A stretch of 64,000 nt of DNA from Nannobrachium achirus (lineage: Eukaryota; Chordata; Actinopteri; Myctophiformes; Myctophidae). The notes beneath the pieces are model-generated. The model had not been told where the DNA came from. It worked only from the letters and a program-made list of their open reading frames with translations, and searched no databases. Every line of letters begins with the position of its first letter. Within the stretch, counting starts at the first letter, position 1. Both the position numbers and the translations under genes were made by a program. Location of the stretch: NCBI GenBank assembly GCA_963921795.1, contig OY997654.1:186001-250000 (forward strand). Direction: 5' to 3'. Below, one piece after another: positions 50,152 through 62,354 of this stretch.

Positions 50152-51321
50152 GAAAGGGAATACATAATGGTGTATCTGATAAAATCTAAAAGGGAGTCCC
50201 GACAGGGACATAAAAACAGAAAACATAACATAAAGAGATAGAGAAATGTACAGTAGTGTTTGTTATAAACATTGTTTAGAAGTTGAAGATGGTTTAAACT
50301 ATATGGTTTTAGGAATCAGCCCGAGGAACATAATTAAAACTACAGGGTGGCCAGAAAAGTGTCCTGACGTGTATAACTTTTAGTATGAGGTTTAGCTGGT
50401 TTCAATAACTAAGGTATTCTTGACCTGGATGGAGTATGATCATTTGGGTATGCGGTCTAGTTTTTAATGGGCTCAAGGAGTTGGACGTCCTTGCCCTGCA
50501 CAGTCTCTCAGGTTTAGGTATAGTCTTATTGGTTTACATAGTATTATTCACGTTTTTCAATGTGGCTTGGGGAGTGCTTGAGTCAAGTTTAACCAGTGTT
50601 GGCGGATGATGGAGAGCCCTTGTAGGCCAGAGCACCAGAGCAGTACACTGTCTCTTTAAGCGCAATTAGTTCATTATAAATCCTAACTTAGCGAGTGCCA
50701 TGAGGGCTTCTCTGTCAGAGGTTTAACTGGTTGGACTGTTTAGGATAGTTTGGGAGTATAATACTCCCTTCTTAGTTCTGCTTACCATTTCAATGGGACT
50801 CAAATAACAGTGTTTTACTGTACCTCTAACAATAGTTTTGTAGGATTTGACTTAGGAAAGTGGAGTAGTATGACTTTAAAGTCACCTACAGCTTAATATA
50901 GGTGTATACATGTTGTATACCTATATATTTGGGGATATGGTTTCGTTGTCCATTGGTTTATTGATATAATTAACTTGGGGTATATCTAATATCCTTCTTA
51001 TGTCTTTAGAGTTGCATTGAGATACTAGGGATGCATTTTAATTATTTTCTTTTTATATATGTTTGGGTTGTTTCTTATGTTTAAAATCTTCTTTTAAATT
51101 GAATTTCATATGTTTTAGGGTTTGGGTCCTATTTTAGATAGGTTTGTATTAATTTTCTTTCCCCGCCATTTCTAGTGGCTCCTCCCCCCTCTTTCCAGTT
51201 TCTTTCCTTTTGACCAATGGGAGCGGAGTGTGATCCGGGGTTTGCGGGGGGCTCCACCCAGGAGTTACTCCCCCCTTGCCATTGTCTATTTCAGAAGTGT
51301 TTGGTTAGGGTAGCAACTATT

Positions 51322-51357
51322 CCCCTGATGAAGCCAAAGATTTGGCGAAACGTTGGG
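51322..51357 (+). ncRNA. Hammerhead-like motif, unit 7 (loop variant)
   Basis: Same loop substitution as in unit 3 (A at 51337); core boxes and stem II unchanged. Confidence 0.55.
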
Positions 51358-51845
51358 TTTTATTAGAATTTTTAATTGTTTCTTTGGTTTTAAGTGGTGA
51401 CGGCTCTTTTAATTCAATAAAGATTATACAGTTTTAAAACACTACGGAGGGCCCTACAGGGGACGCTTTCACCCCGGCCTGCTGAAGCTAAAGATTAAAG
51501 TACCTTTCCTCTTCCCTGGACCCGAGTGTGTCTTCACAGAGAGCAAAAGTTGGAGTCAGACGCGACGGCTGGGACGCTGGCTGCCGCGACCTTCAAAGCT
51601 ACAGAAGAACCAAGGACAGCTGAAAACCTGGGGGAGTCGATGGTTGGGTAAGGTCCTCCAGTTGCCAGTGGTTTATATTGTCTTTTCTTTATTGATGAAA
51701 GAAATGCACACTTAACCTTTTTTTTCCCCTTAGCATAAGGCAGTATTAGATTTGGGATAGATAAACATTCAGAATAATAGTAATAGTATTACTGATGTTA
51801 TTAGACTAATACCGATATCTCAGTGTAGTTCGACTAACATTCATT

Positions 51846-54563
51846 ATGGCATATAGAATTGAGCAATCTCGGGTATCGAGAAGAGACTCATATATTAGAA
51901 CAAGGTCACAGGGGCCTCCTGTGGATTCTGGTCATGGTTTTGCTCCTAATGGTCTCGTCCCTTTAAATCACCCACCTGATGACGCCACACGGCATGCAGC
52001 TAAAGTTTATTTTAAGATAATTCAAGCCATACATCATAGGGGGGTTACAGACAGGGCAATTCACACGGGGTGTTTCCCTCCAGGGATGTCAAGACAGGTA
52101 GATAAGCTTACAGCTTTTATCAAACCTGCAGCCCCAATAGAATCGACTAGTCGTAAAGTAGCTGTAAATACAAGGCAATGGATGCAGAACAATATGGAAA
52201 TATTACAGGGTCACTATAGGCATACGATTGCCACACTGACTCAGCCGTTACAGCCACACAATCAGGAGGCTTTTGTCATAGCGATGGGATGGGCACGAAA
52301 GCGGTTTTCACATAGACTAATGTCAACAACCTTAGACGAGGTTGCAAACACACTACATTTGCATACACGCACACAACATGAACAAGCAAACATACAACAA
52401 TCCACCTTGAGAACTCAGACACATATTGAGCCACATACACAGGCATTACATGCACCAATGGGTACATACAGAGCACATCCCAACGCTATAGACTCCTCAT
52501 CTCATTTAGGCCCCCATAGAGAAGTGGAGTGGCCACGCTTAACTAGAGAAGTACGTCCTCCACTGTTACCGACACCTAGGCGGAATGAAATTGGCATTCC
52601 ACCTCTGTTGCCAAATTTAAGAAGACCAGATGGTAGATCTAGATCTGGGTTTGGTCGAAGGCCTGGTCCTTCTTCCAAACGAAATTATGGCCCTGGTGGT
52701 GGATCTGATGTGGGCTCTGGGCCTAGTTCTGATTTGCATTTTGGTTCTAACGGTAGATTGAGTTTGGATGTTGACCCTAGTGCTAATCCTAATCCTATAC
52801 ATAGGGTGGATGGTGACTCTGTTCTTGACATGGAAATTGGCCCTGGCTCTAACCCTAACCCTAATCCTGGCCCTGACCCTGACCCTGACCCTAACCCTAA
52901 CCCTAGTCTTAACCCTCAACCTGACTCTAACCCTAAACATAACCTGGAGTCGGGTTCTGACCCTAACCCTAACCTTAAACATAACCCTAGCCCTAACCCT
53001 AACCCTAACCCTAACCCTAAACATAACCTTGAGTTGGGTTCTGACCCCAACCCTAACCTTAAACATAACCCTAGTGTTGACCTTGATCTTGGCTTGGATT
53101 TTGGTTCCATAGTGCGGGACTCTGTGCAGGTGGTGTCTCCTCTTCCTCCCCGTCCGGTAATAGCGGGACCGTGTGAAGATCTTTTGGTAGATGTAGATGT
53201 GGGCTTGCGGGCACAGGGTCTTGGAGAACTGCCGCTGGTTGTATCAGAGCAGGCTGTTGATGTTGTAGAGGAGGTTACGGTTCCATCTGTTGCAACGATT
53301 TCTGGAACAGCACAGATCACTCATAAGGATCCGTCCCAATCTAGAATGGGGTTAACTAAGTCCAATATTTGCTCTCTGTATTTGGGGGAACGACCGAAAG
53401 CGTTCGGTCTACTTCCCCGGGAACAGAGACCACAACCAAATAGAACGACGGTCCGTTCAGTGGTTCCTTTCCTTCCCTCTGTTTTGGAGGAGAAGGAGGA
53501 TAAACTCTTAGAGGACCTTAGTGAGGAATTGGAATTGGAGAGTTCTATTCCTTCTCTTCCTCTCCCCTCTGCGACATCAACACCTATAATGGAGATACCA
53601 AGCCATAAAGGCACTTCTCCGTTTTCCCCTCAGCCTCGAAAATTGGGTTTTGATGGTACTGGGGAGATGACTAGTGTCACTGGCCCCTATAGCTCTTCTC
53701 AAAATTCTTCCTTTACTACACAGAGTTATTCCCAGTCTAATTCTTCCATTAATGTTTATAGATCCAGAACAGTGGGGAACTTGAGTTTGAGTAAAGTCTT
53801 ATTGACCTCTCTTTCTCCAACAGGAAGCGCCCATCGAAGGTCTGGTAATAAGAATAAAAAACAGGCAGGGGAGGTTATGATGAGCGAAACAGCTACAGCA
53901 AAAGGGTCAATCCCTGAACAACAAAAAATATCCTCTGAACCCTCCTTTAACAGCCCAGTTCTGCCCAAAACCGACCTGTCTCTGGGGGCTTCCAATTTAG
54001 ATATTATAACAGCTTCTTCTCCGTGCGTACCAACTTATCATAGAGCCAGACCGGGTAAAAAATTGGTTGACTGGAAAATCCAAATTAGGGAAAAGGTGGC
54101 TTTTTTGGGTGACAGTAACTTGGCACGCATTCCTTCGTCTAACCGTACGGGAATTCAAATTGATAGCTATCCAGGTGCAGGTTTTCATCATATGACCAAG
54201 CTCTTTGAAATGGCAGAGTCTAATGGTGATGTGGAAACAGTTGTTATTTCGGTGGGGATTAACTGTAAAGACTTGGATGTCTTTCAGACTTCACTTAAGC
54301 AGCTGAGTGAGATGGTATTAAATGCTCGATTGGCCTTTCCGAATGCATCCATTTTTGTACCTTTGATCAATTATTCCAAATTCCTGATGCCCACGCAGAA
54401 AACTAATTTGAATCTTATTAATAATTACATTAAAGCACATTTCAACTACCTGGATTCTATTCGTTCGGAGTGTTTCAATTGTACATCTGATTCGGTTCAT
54501 TGGAAACAGGGTACAGCTAAGCTTATATTTGACCATTGGTGCACACAATTGAATTTTCAATAG
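51846..54563 (+). CDS. PLE ORF1 (SGNH protein), unit 7
   Basis: 905 aa, protein as in unit 1. Confidence 0.88.
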   Translation: MAYRIEQSRVSRRDSYIRTRSQGPPVDSGHGFAPNGLVPLNHPPDDATRHAAKVYFKIIQAIHHRGVTDRAIHTGCFPPGMSRQVDKLTAFIKPAAPIESTSRKVAVNTRQWMQNNMEILQGHYRHTIATLTQPLQPHNQEAFVIAMGWARKRFSHRLMSTTLDEVANTLHLHTRTQHEQANIQQSTLRTQTHIEPHTQALHAPMGTYRAHPNAIDSSSHLGPHREVEWPRLTREVRPPLLPTPRRNEIGIPPLLPNLRRPDGRSRSGFGRRPGPSSKRNYGPGGGSDVGSGPSSDLHFGSNGRLSLDVDPSANPNPIHRVDGDSVLDMEIGPGSNPNPNPGPDPDPDPNPNPSLNPQPDSNPKHNLESGSDPNPNLKHNPSPNPNPNPNPKHNLELGSDPNPNLKHNPSVDLDLGLDFGSIVRDSVQVVSPLPPRPVIAGPCEDLLVDVDVGLRAQGLGELPLVVSEQAVDVVEEVTVPSVATISGTAQITHKDPSQSRMGLTKSNICSLYLGERPKAFGLLPREQRPQPNRTTVRSVVPFLPSVLEEKEDKLLEDLSEELELESSIPSLPLPSATSTPIMEIPSHKGTSPFSPQPRKLGFDGTGEMTSVTGPYSSSQNSSFTTQSYSQSNSSINVYRSRTVGNLSLSKVLLTSLSPTGSAHRRSGNKNKKQAGEVMMSETATAKGSIPEQQKISSEPSFNSPVLPKTDLSLGASNLDIITASSPCVPTYHRARPGKKLVDWKIQIREKVAFLGDSNLARIPSSNRTGIQIDSYPGAGFHHMTKLFEMAESNGDVETVVISVGINCKDLDVFQTSLKQLSEMVLNARLAFPNASIFVPLINYSKFLMPTQKTNLNLINNYIKAHFNYLDSIRSECFNCTSDSVHWKQGTAKLIFDHWCTQLNFQ
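52850..53073 (+). repeat. Telomere-type tract in ORF1, unit 7
   Basis: Same length and order as in unit 1. Confidence 0.9.
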
Positions 54564-57244
54564 GACATGAGCAGAACTCTGGCCCCATTTTGCAGGAGAA
54601 TACAGATGTGGTCCTTTCTCTGTTGCCTACTGTTGAAGTTTTGCCATTGAACCAGCAGCCTAGTGTACTGACAGGGACCGTTCCATTGACTTCTATTACT
54701 TTTTCTCAGGTGATTCAGCCTGTTGATTTAGTGACACAGCCTCCTTCAGAAGGAGAGATTTCTCAATTGAATGAAGTGTCTGTAGTCCCTATTATTATTT
54801 CTTCGCAACCTGTGCAACCTGAGGCAGCATTGGCTTCTCCTCCGGTTGAAATATTGAATTCTCAGTCTAACATAATGAATTTATCTCGGACTTTTCGGCT
54901 CACGGCCATGCAGACTCAGGTTTTGGAGAAAGGTCTTACTTTTGTCCCGCGTCCGGAGAAACAGGACTGGGGGGAACTCAGAAGGGATACTTATAGATAT
55001 CATAGACGATTGAAATTAATTGATTATTTCCAAGATACGGTTGCGGAGGATCGGGTGCCGTTTGTTCTGCCATCTAGTTGGGAGCCTGGAAATGCCCAAC
55101 TGGATGTGAGAATAAAGCGACTTATCCAATTGGACAATCAGGCGCTTGACCATTATAATTGTCCCTCTGATAGACAGGATAATTTGACTGCACTGGAACG
55201 GGAGAGTTTAAAGGAATTGGAGAAGATCAAAAATATAATAATCAAACCAGCCGATAAAGGCTCAAAAATAGTCATACTAGATACTTTCCAATATGTTTTT
55301 GAGGCTAACAGACAACTTTCTGATGCCAGATATTATAGACCCATTACAGAAAGTATGCAGAAACAGTCACAGGTGAGATTGAGGGAAATTGTTGCTGAAC
55401 TGTATCAGAGAAAATTTATATCAGCAAGACAGAGAAATTTTCTATTTGGACCTGATGACCCTAGACCTAGGATATTTTATTTACTCCCTAAGATCCATAA
55501 GGATCCAGGGACTTGGACAATACCCTACAGAGTTCCCCCTGGTAGACCTATAGTCTCGGACTGCAGTAGTGAATCTTATAATATAGCTCAATTTATAGAT
55601 CATTTTCTGAATCCTCTATCTATGCTGCATCCCAGCTATCTGAGGGATACTTATGACTTTCTGGCCAAGATCAAACCTATAGCTGTGCCCTCTGGTACAT
55701 ATATTTTCACTATTGACGTGGACAGCCTGTATACTAACATAGATACGGTCACGGGATTGCGGACAGTAGAGAAACTATTTCAGTCACATCCAGATAACAA
55801 TAGACCAGATCAGGCACTGTTACAGCTTCTTGAACTTAGTTTGAACTGTAATGATTTTGTCTTTGATGACAAACATTATTTACAGATACGGGGTACAGCT
55901 ATGGGTAAAAAATTTGCGCCAGCATATGCTAATATTTATATGGCTGAGTGGGAGAGAGAGGCTTTAGCAAAATGTCCTTTGAAACCTGTGATGTATTATA
56001 GATATCTGGATGATATTATTGGACTGTGGCCATATAGTTTACAGGATTTCGAGGCTTTTATTCAGATCCTTAACACGCATCATGCATCTATAACGGTTAA
56101 ATATGAGATTCATTCAACGGAAGTTAACTTTCTGGATACTACAGTATATTTCAATCAAATGGATTCGACACAGAAACAACTACATACTAAAGTATACTTT
56201 AAAGACACTGACACACATGCACTATTGCATAAGCATAGTTACCATCCTAAACATACATTTCCTGGCATTGTGAAATCTCAGATCATTCGCTTTCATAGAA
56301 TATGTTCATCTACACAACATTTTAATGAGGCCATACATATATTATTCACAGCTCTACGTAGGAGGGGTTATGGTAAAAGGTTTCTTCGGACAATCAAGAA
56401 TAGTACATTGGTGACTCTCTTTCCCACTCGTCTGGAGCATATGGAAAGGTCCCTTGATAGTCAGGTAGATGCAGCATCGAGACAGGATCCTAACTTGAGT
56501 CCTGTAGCATCTGCTTCGGTGGGTCCTTCGATGGCCACAAGAGGTCCCCAGAGACCTTCCTCTGGTTCTACTGTGGAGATTGATTCAGTTGCACTTTTCA
56601 GGGTCACACAGGTTGCAGCGATCTCACCTTCTTTGGGGATTCATTCTCCTGAGAATGTTAGTCTCATTCCTTTGATAACAACATTTTCACATAGATTACA
56701 ACCTTTACATCATACATTTAAACAGAACTTCACAAACACACAACAAGCTTATCCTGCATTGGGTGAATATAGAATTATATCAGCTCTTAGAAAGAATAAG
56801 AATTTTGGAGATTTGTTGGTGCGGTCAGCCTTTTCATCTCTTCCAGACAGAGTGGGTGGACCATCACATACAAAACATTTTAAAGCTAGGAAGTTTATTA
56901 GAAATCCATATAGCCGTACTTCAGCTCCTATTGTTGATTCTCTGTCTCTTAACACTCCAAATATAGTTTATATCATTACCTGTACAAAATGTCAGAAGCA
57001 TTATATTGGAGAGACGAAACATCCGTTACAGGTACGACTGAAACAACATCTGAGCCAGATCCGGGGTATAACTAACCATACTACATTGTATACACATTTT
57101 CGTTCACATTCTATTTCCAGCTTAATCATCACAGGACTAGAGTGTGGGGTGCAATGGACGAATGGACAACGAAAGCTTTTTGAACATAGATGGATAGAAA
57201 AACTTAAAACGGTAGTGCCTAATGGGCTAAATGAAAAACCATAA
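54536..57244 (+). CDS. PLE ORF2 (RT-GIY-YIG), unit 7
   Basis: 902 codons with Thr296Ser as in unit 3. No ATG until 54875. Confidence 0.93.
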   Translation: MVHTIEFSIGHEQNSGPILQENTDVVLSLLPTVEVLPLNQQPSVLTGTVPLTSITFSQVIQPVDLVTQPPSEGEISQLNEVSVVPIIISSQPVQPEAALASPPVEILNSQSNIMNLSRTFRLTAMQTQVLEKGLTFVPRPEKQDWGELRRDTYRYHRRLKLIDYFQDTVAEDRVPFVLPSSWEPGNAQLDVRIKRLIQLDNQALDHYNCPSDRQDNLTALERESLKELEKIKNIIIKPADKGSKIVILDTFQYVFEANRQLSDARYYRPITESMQKQSQVRLREIVAELYQRKFISARQRNFLFGPDDPRPRIFYLLPKIHKDPGTWTIPYRVPPGRPIVSDCSSESYNIAQFIDHFLNPLSMLHPSYLRDTYDFLAKIKPIAVPSGTYIFTIDVDSLYTNIDTVTGLRTVEKLFQSHPDNNRPDQALLQLLELSLNCNDFVFDDKHYLQIRGTAMGKKFAPAYANIYMAEWEREALAKCPLKPVMYYRYLDDIIGLWPYSLQDFEAFIQILNTHHASITVKYEIHSTEVNFLDTTVYFNQMDSTQKQLHTKVYFKDTDTHALLHKHSYHPKHTFPGIVKSQIIRFHRICSSTQHFNEAIHILFTALRRRGYGKRFLRTIKNSTLVTLFPTRLEHMERSLDSQVDAASRQDPNLSPVASASVGPSMATRGPQRPSSGSTVEIDSVALFRVTQVAAISPSLGIHSPENVSLIPLITTFSHRLQPLHHTFKQNFTNTQQAYPALGEYRIISALRKNKNFGDLLVRSAFSSLPDRVGGPSHTKHFKARKFIRNPYSRTSAPIVDSLSLNTPNIVYIITCTKCQKHYIGETKHPLQVRLKQHLSQIRGITNHTTLYTHFRSHSISSLIITGLECGVQWTNGQRKLFEHRWIEKLKTVVPNGLNEKP

Positions 57245-57863
57245 TGAAATGTTGAGAACATATAGATGCTGGTTAATTTAGGAAAGTGTGCATTTGCAGG
57301 GAAAAGTTAGACTTGATTCCACTTTGATAGGCTTAAGACATATGTTTATAATATCATTCACCATCAAGGTATCTTTTCATGCTCTTGTGTAAAAAAAATA
57401 AAAGCATGTGTTAATAAAATTATTCTTGGTATATTGACTTCTCTTGGTGTTTTTTTTATAGGATATCATGCTATTGTATGGTTTAAAGGGGGCTTAATTC
57501 TCCCCAGCTTTTTGGTTTCAGCTTGCTCTGGAATCAGTAATCTCCATACTCTGGGTTTTGGTTGGGGTTCTTTTTTGCATGGGTATTTTGTGAGATGGCC
57601 TTCTTAAAGAGATATGGTATCCAGATGGATGCTTTAACAATCTTGACGGTTTTTAAGGGGTTTATTGAAGACTGGTAACTATGTTAAAACATAGAATGGC
57701 TGATGATTGAGGTTAAATACATGGGGTTGATGATATTGTTTTAGTACCAATAAGCAAAATTTTAAGTTGGGCTATGACTTTAACAGTATAAGGGCAATTT
57801 GGACATAAGAATGTTTTTTTTGTGAAATTCTGAGGGCTTTTTTCAGAAACATAATTATAAAAC

Positions 57864-57942
57864 ATAAAATATAAAATATAAAATATAAAATATAAAATAT
57901 AAAATATAAAAAATATAAAATATAAAATATAAAATATAAAAT
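57864..57942. repeat. (ATAAAAT)n minisatellite, unit 8 (6 + spacer + 4)
   Basis: 79-bp allele; its sister unit 4 has 86 bp with another arrangement. Confidence 0.95.
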
Positions 57943-59112
57943 GAAAGGGAATACATAATGGTGTATCTGATAAAATCTAAAAGGGAGTCCCGACAGGGAC
58001 ATAAAAACATAAAACATAACATAAAGAGATAGAGAAATGTACAGTAGTGTTTGTTATAAACATTGTTTAGAAGTTGAAGATGGTTTAAACTATATGGTTT
58101 TAGGAATCAGCCCGAGGAACATAATTAAAACTACAGGGTGGCCAGAAAAGTGTCCTGACGTGTATAACTTTTAGTATGAGGTTTAGCTGGTTTCAATAAC
58201 TAAGGTATTCTTGACCTGGATGGAGTATGATCATTTGGGTATGCGGTCTAGTTTTTAATGGGCTCAAGGAGTTGGACGTCCTTGCCCTGCACAGTCTCTC
58301 AGGTTTAGGTATAGTCTTATTGGTTCACATAGTATTATTCACGTTTTTCAATGTGGCTTGGGGAGTGCTTGAGTCAAGTTTAACCAGTGTTGGCGGATGA
58401 TGGAGAGCCCTTGTAGGCCAGAGCACCAGAGCAGTACACTGTCTCTTTAAGCGCAATTAGTTCATTATAAATCCTAACTTAGCGAGTGCCATGAGGGCTT
58501 CTCTGTCAGAGGTTTAACTGGTTGGACTGTTTAGGATAGTTTGGGAGTATAATACTCCCTTCTTAGTTCTGCTTACCATTTCAATGGGACTCAAATAACA
58601 GTGTTTTACTGTACCTCTAACAATAGTTTTGTAGGATTTGACTTAGGAAAGTGGAGTAGTATGACTTTAAAGTCACCTACAGCTTAATATAGGTGTATAC
58701 ATGTTGTATACCTATATATTTGGGGATATGGTTTCGTTGTCCATTGGTTTATTGATATAATTAACTTGGGGTATATCTAATATCCTTCTTATGTCTATAG
58801 AGTTGCATTGAGATACTAGGGATGCATTTTAATTATTTTCTTTTTATATATGTTTGGGTTGTTTCTTATGTTTAAAATCTTCTTTTAAATTGAATTTCAT
58901 ATGTTTTAGGGTTTGGGTCCTATTTTAGATAGGTTTGTATTAATTTTCTTTCCCCGCCATTTCTAGTGGCTCCTCCCCCCTCTTTCCAGTTTCTTTCCTT
59001 TTGACCAATGGGAGCGGAGTGTGATCCGGGGTTTGCGGGGGGCTCCACCCAGGAGTTACTCCCCCCTTGCCATTGTCTATTTCAGAAGTGTTTGGTTAGG
59101 GTAGCAACTATT

Positions 59113-59148
59113 CCCCTGATGAAGCCACAGATTTGGCGAAACGTTGGG
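59113..59148 (+). ncRNA. Hammerhead-like motif, unit 8
   Basis: Identical to the motif of unit 1; conserved C at 59116. Confidence 0.55.
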
Positions 59149-59636
59149 TTTTATTAGAATTTTTAATTGTTTCTTTGGTTTTAAGTGGTGACGGCTCTTT
59201 TAATTCAATAAAGATTATACAGTTTTAAAACACTACGGAGGGCCCTACAGGGGACGCTTTCACCCCGGCCTGCTGAAGCTAAAGATTAAAGTACCTTTCC
59301 TCTTCCCTGGACCCGAGTGTGTCTTCACAGAGAGCAAAAGTTGGAGTCAGACGCGACGGCTGGGACGCTGGCTGCCGCGACCTTCAAAGCTACAGAAGAA
59401 CCAAGGACAGCTGAAAACCTGGGGGAGTCGATGGTTGGGTAAGGTCCTCCAGTTGCCAGTGGTATATATTGTCTTTTCTTTATTGATGAAAGAAATGCAC
59501 ACTTAACCTTTTTTTTCCCCTTAGCATAAGGCAGTATTAGATTTGGGATAGATAAACATTCAGAATAATAGTAATAGTATTACTGATGTTATTAGACTAA
59601 TACCGATATCTCAGTGTAGTTCGACTAACATTCATT

Positions 59637-62354
59637 ATGGCATATAGAATTGAGCAATCTCGGGTATCGAGAAGAGACTCATATATTAGAACAAGGTCAC
59701 AGGGGCCTCCTGTGGATTCTGGTCATGGTTTTGCTCCTAATGGTCTCGTCCCTTTAAATCACCCACCTGATGACGCCACACGGCATGCAGCTAAAGTTTA
59801 TTTTAAGATAATTCAAGCCATACATCATAGGGGGGTTACAGACAGGGCAATTCACACGGGGTGTTTCCCTCCAGGGATGTCAAGACAGGTAGATAAGCTT
59901 ACAGCTTTTATCAAACCTGCAGCCCCAATAGAATCGACTAGTCGTAAAGTAGCTGTAAATACAAGGCAATGGATGCAGAACAATATGGAAATATTACAGG
60001 GTCACTATAGGCATACGATTGCCACACTGACTCAGCCGTTACAGCCACACAATCAGGAGGCTTTTGTCATAGCGATGGGATGGGCACGAAAGCGGTTTTC
60101 ACATAGACTAATGTCAACAACCTTAGACGAGGTTGCAAACACACTACATTTGCATACACGCACACAACATGAACAAGCAAACATACAACAATCCACCTTG
60201 AGAACTCAGACACATATTGAGCCACATACACAGGCATTACATGCACCAATGGGTACATACAGAGCACATCCCAACGCTATAGACTCCTCATCTCATTTAG
60301 GCCCCCATAGAGAAGTGGAGTGGCCACGCTTAACTAGAGAAGTACGTCCTCCACTGTTACCGACACCTAGGCGGAATGAAATTGGCATTCCACCTCTGTT
60401 GCCAAATTTAAGAAGACCAGATGGTAGATCTAGATCTGGGTTTGGTCGAAGGCCTGGTCCTTCTTCCAAACGAAATTATGGCCCTGGTGGTGGATCTGAT
60501 GTGGGCTCTGGGCCTAGTTCTGATTTGCATTTTGGTTCTAACGGTAGATTGAGTTTGGATGTTGACCCTAGTGCTAATCCTAATCCTATACATAGGGTGG
60601 ATGGTGACTCTGTTCTTGACATGGAAATTGGCCCTGGCTCTAACCCTAACCCTAATCCTGGCCCTGACCCTGACCCTGACCCTAACCCTAACCCTAGTCT
60701 TAACCCTCAACCTGACTCTAACCCTAAACATAACCTGGAGTCGGGTTCTGACCCTAACCCTAACCTTAAACATAACCCTAGCCCTAACCCTAACCCTAAC
60801 CCTAACCCTAAACATAACCTTGAGTTGGGTTCTGACCCCAACCCTAACCTTAAACATAACCCTAGTGTTGACCTTGATCTTGGCTTGGATTTTGGTTCCA
60901 TAGTGCGGGACTCTGTGCAGGTGGTGTCTCCTCTTCCTCCCCGTCCGGTAATAGCGGGACCGTGTGAAGATCTTTTGGTAGATGTAGATGTGGGCTTGCG
61001 GGCACAGGGTCTTGGAGAACTGCCGCTGGTTGTATCAGAGCAGGCTGTTGATGTTGTAGAGGAGGTTACGGTTCCATCTGTTGCAACGATTTCTGGAACA
61101 GCACAGATCACTCATAAGGATCCGTCCCAATCTAGAATGGGGTTAACTAAGTCCAATATTTGCTCTCTGTATTTGGGGGAACGACCGAAAGCGTTCGGTC
61201 TACTTCCCCGGGAACAGAGACCACAACCAAATAGAACGACGGTCCGTTCAGTGGTTCCTTTCCTTCCCTCTGTTTTGGAGGAGAAGGAGGATAAACTCTT
61301 AGAGGACCTTAGTGAGGAATTGGAATTGGAGAGTTCTATTCCTTCTCTTCCTCTCCCCTCTGCGACATCAACACCTATAATGGAGATACCAAGCCATAAA
61401 GGCACTTCTCCGTTTTCCCCTCAGCCTCGAAAATTGGGTTTTGATGGTACTGGGGAGATGACTAGTGTCACTGGCCCCTATAGCTCTTCTCAAAATTCTT
61501 CCTTTACTACACAGAGTTATTCCCAGTCTAATTCTTCCATTAATGTTTATAGATCCAGAACAGTGGGGAACTTGAGTTTGAGTAAAGTCTTATTGACCTC
61601 TCTTTCTCCAACAGGAAGCGCCCATCGAAGGTCTGGTAATAAGAATAAAAAACAGGCAGGGGAGGTTATGATGAGCGAAACAGCTACAGCAAAAGGGTCA
61701 ATCCCTGAACAACAAAAAATATCCTCTGAACCCTCCTTTAACAGCCCAGTTCTGCCCAAAACCGACCTGTCTCTGGGGGCTTCCAATTTAGATATTATAA
61801 CAGCTTCTTCTCCGTGCGTACCAACTTATCATAGAGCCAGACCGGGTAAAAAATTGGTTGACTGGAAAATCCAAATTAGGGAAAAGGTGGCTTTTTTGGG
61901 TGACAGTAACTTGGCACGCATTCCTTCGTCTAACCGTACGGGAATTCAAATTGATAGCTATCCAGGTGCAGGTTTTCATCATATGACCAAGCTCTTTGAA
62001 ATGGCAGAGTCTAATGGTGATGTGGAAACAGTTGTTATTTCGGTGGGGATTAACTGTAAAGACTTGGATGTCTTTCAGACTTCACTTAAGCAGCTGAGTG
62101 AGATGGTATTAAATGCTCGATTGGCCTTTCCGAATGCATCCATTTTTGTACCTTTGATCAATTATTCCAAATTCCTGATGCCCACGCAGAAAACTAATTT
62201 GAATCTTATTAATAATTACATTAAAGCACATTTCAACTACCTGGATTCTATTCGTTCGGAGTGTTTCAATTGTACATCTGATTCGGTTCATTGGAAACAG
62301 GGTACAGCTAAGCTTATATTTGACCATTGGTGCACACAATTGAATTTTCAATAG
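59637..62354 (+). CDS. PLE ORF1 (SGNH protein), unit 8
   Basis: 905 aa, protein as in unit 1. Confidence 0.88.
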   Translation: MAYRIEQSRVSRRDSYIRTRSQGPPVDSGHGFAPNGLVPLNHPPDDATRHAAKVYFKIIQAIHHRGVTDRAIHTGCFPPGMSRQVDKLTAFIKPAAPIESTSRKVAVNTRQWMQNNMEILQGHYRHTIATLTQPLQPHNQEAFVIAMGWARKRFSHRLMSTTLDEVANTLHLHTRTQHEQANIQQSTLRTQTHIEPHTQALHAPMGTYRAHPNAIDSSSHLGPHREVEWPRLTREVRPPLLPTPRRNEIGIPPLLPNLRRPDGRSRSGFGRRPGPSSKRNYGPGGGSDVGSGPSSDLHFGSNGRLSLDVDPSANPNPIHRVDGDSVLDMEIGPGSNPNPNPGPDPDPDPNPNPSLNPQPDSNPKHNLESGSDPNPNLKHNPSPNPNPNPNPKHNLELGSDPNPNLKHNPSVDLDLGLDFGSIVRDSVQVVSPLPPRPVIAGPCEDLLVDVDVGLRAQGLGELPLVVSEQAVDVVEEVTVPSVATISGTAQITHKDPSQSRMGLTKSNICSLYLGERPKAFGLLPREQRPQPNRTTVRSVVPFLPSVLEEKEDKLLEDLSEELELESSIPSLPLPSATSTPIMEIPSHKGTSPFSPQPRKLGFDGTGEMTSVTGPYSSSQNSSFTTQSYSQSNSSINVYRSRTVGNLSLSKVLLTSLSPTGSAHRRSGNKNKKQAGEVMMSETATAKGSIPEQQKISSEPSFNSPVLPKTDLSLGASNLDIITASSPCVPTYHRARPGKKLVDWKIQIREKVAFLGDSNLARIPSSNRTGIQIDSYPGAGFHHMTKLFEMAESNGDVETVVISVGINCKDLDVFQTSLKQLSEMVLNARLAFPNASIFVPLINYSKFLMPTQKTNLNLINNYIKAHFNYLDSIRSECFNCTSDSVHWKQGTAKLIFDHWCTQLNFQ
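60641..60864 (+). repeat. Telomere-type tract in ORF1, unit 8
   Basis: Same length and order as in unit 1. Confidence 0.9.

Larger units (their letters stand above)
49697..57493 (+). mobile_element. Penelope-like element, unit 7 (complete)
   Basis: 7797 bp. Shares with unit 3 the loop variant (51337), ORF2 Thr296Ser (55421) and the tail variant (57366). It is the unit-3 counterpart in a duplicated block. Confidence 0.93.
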
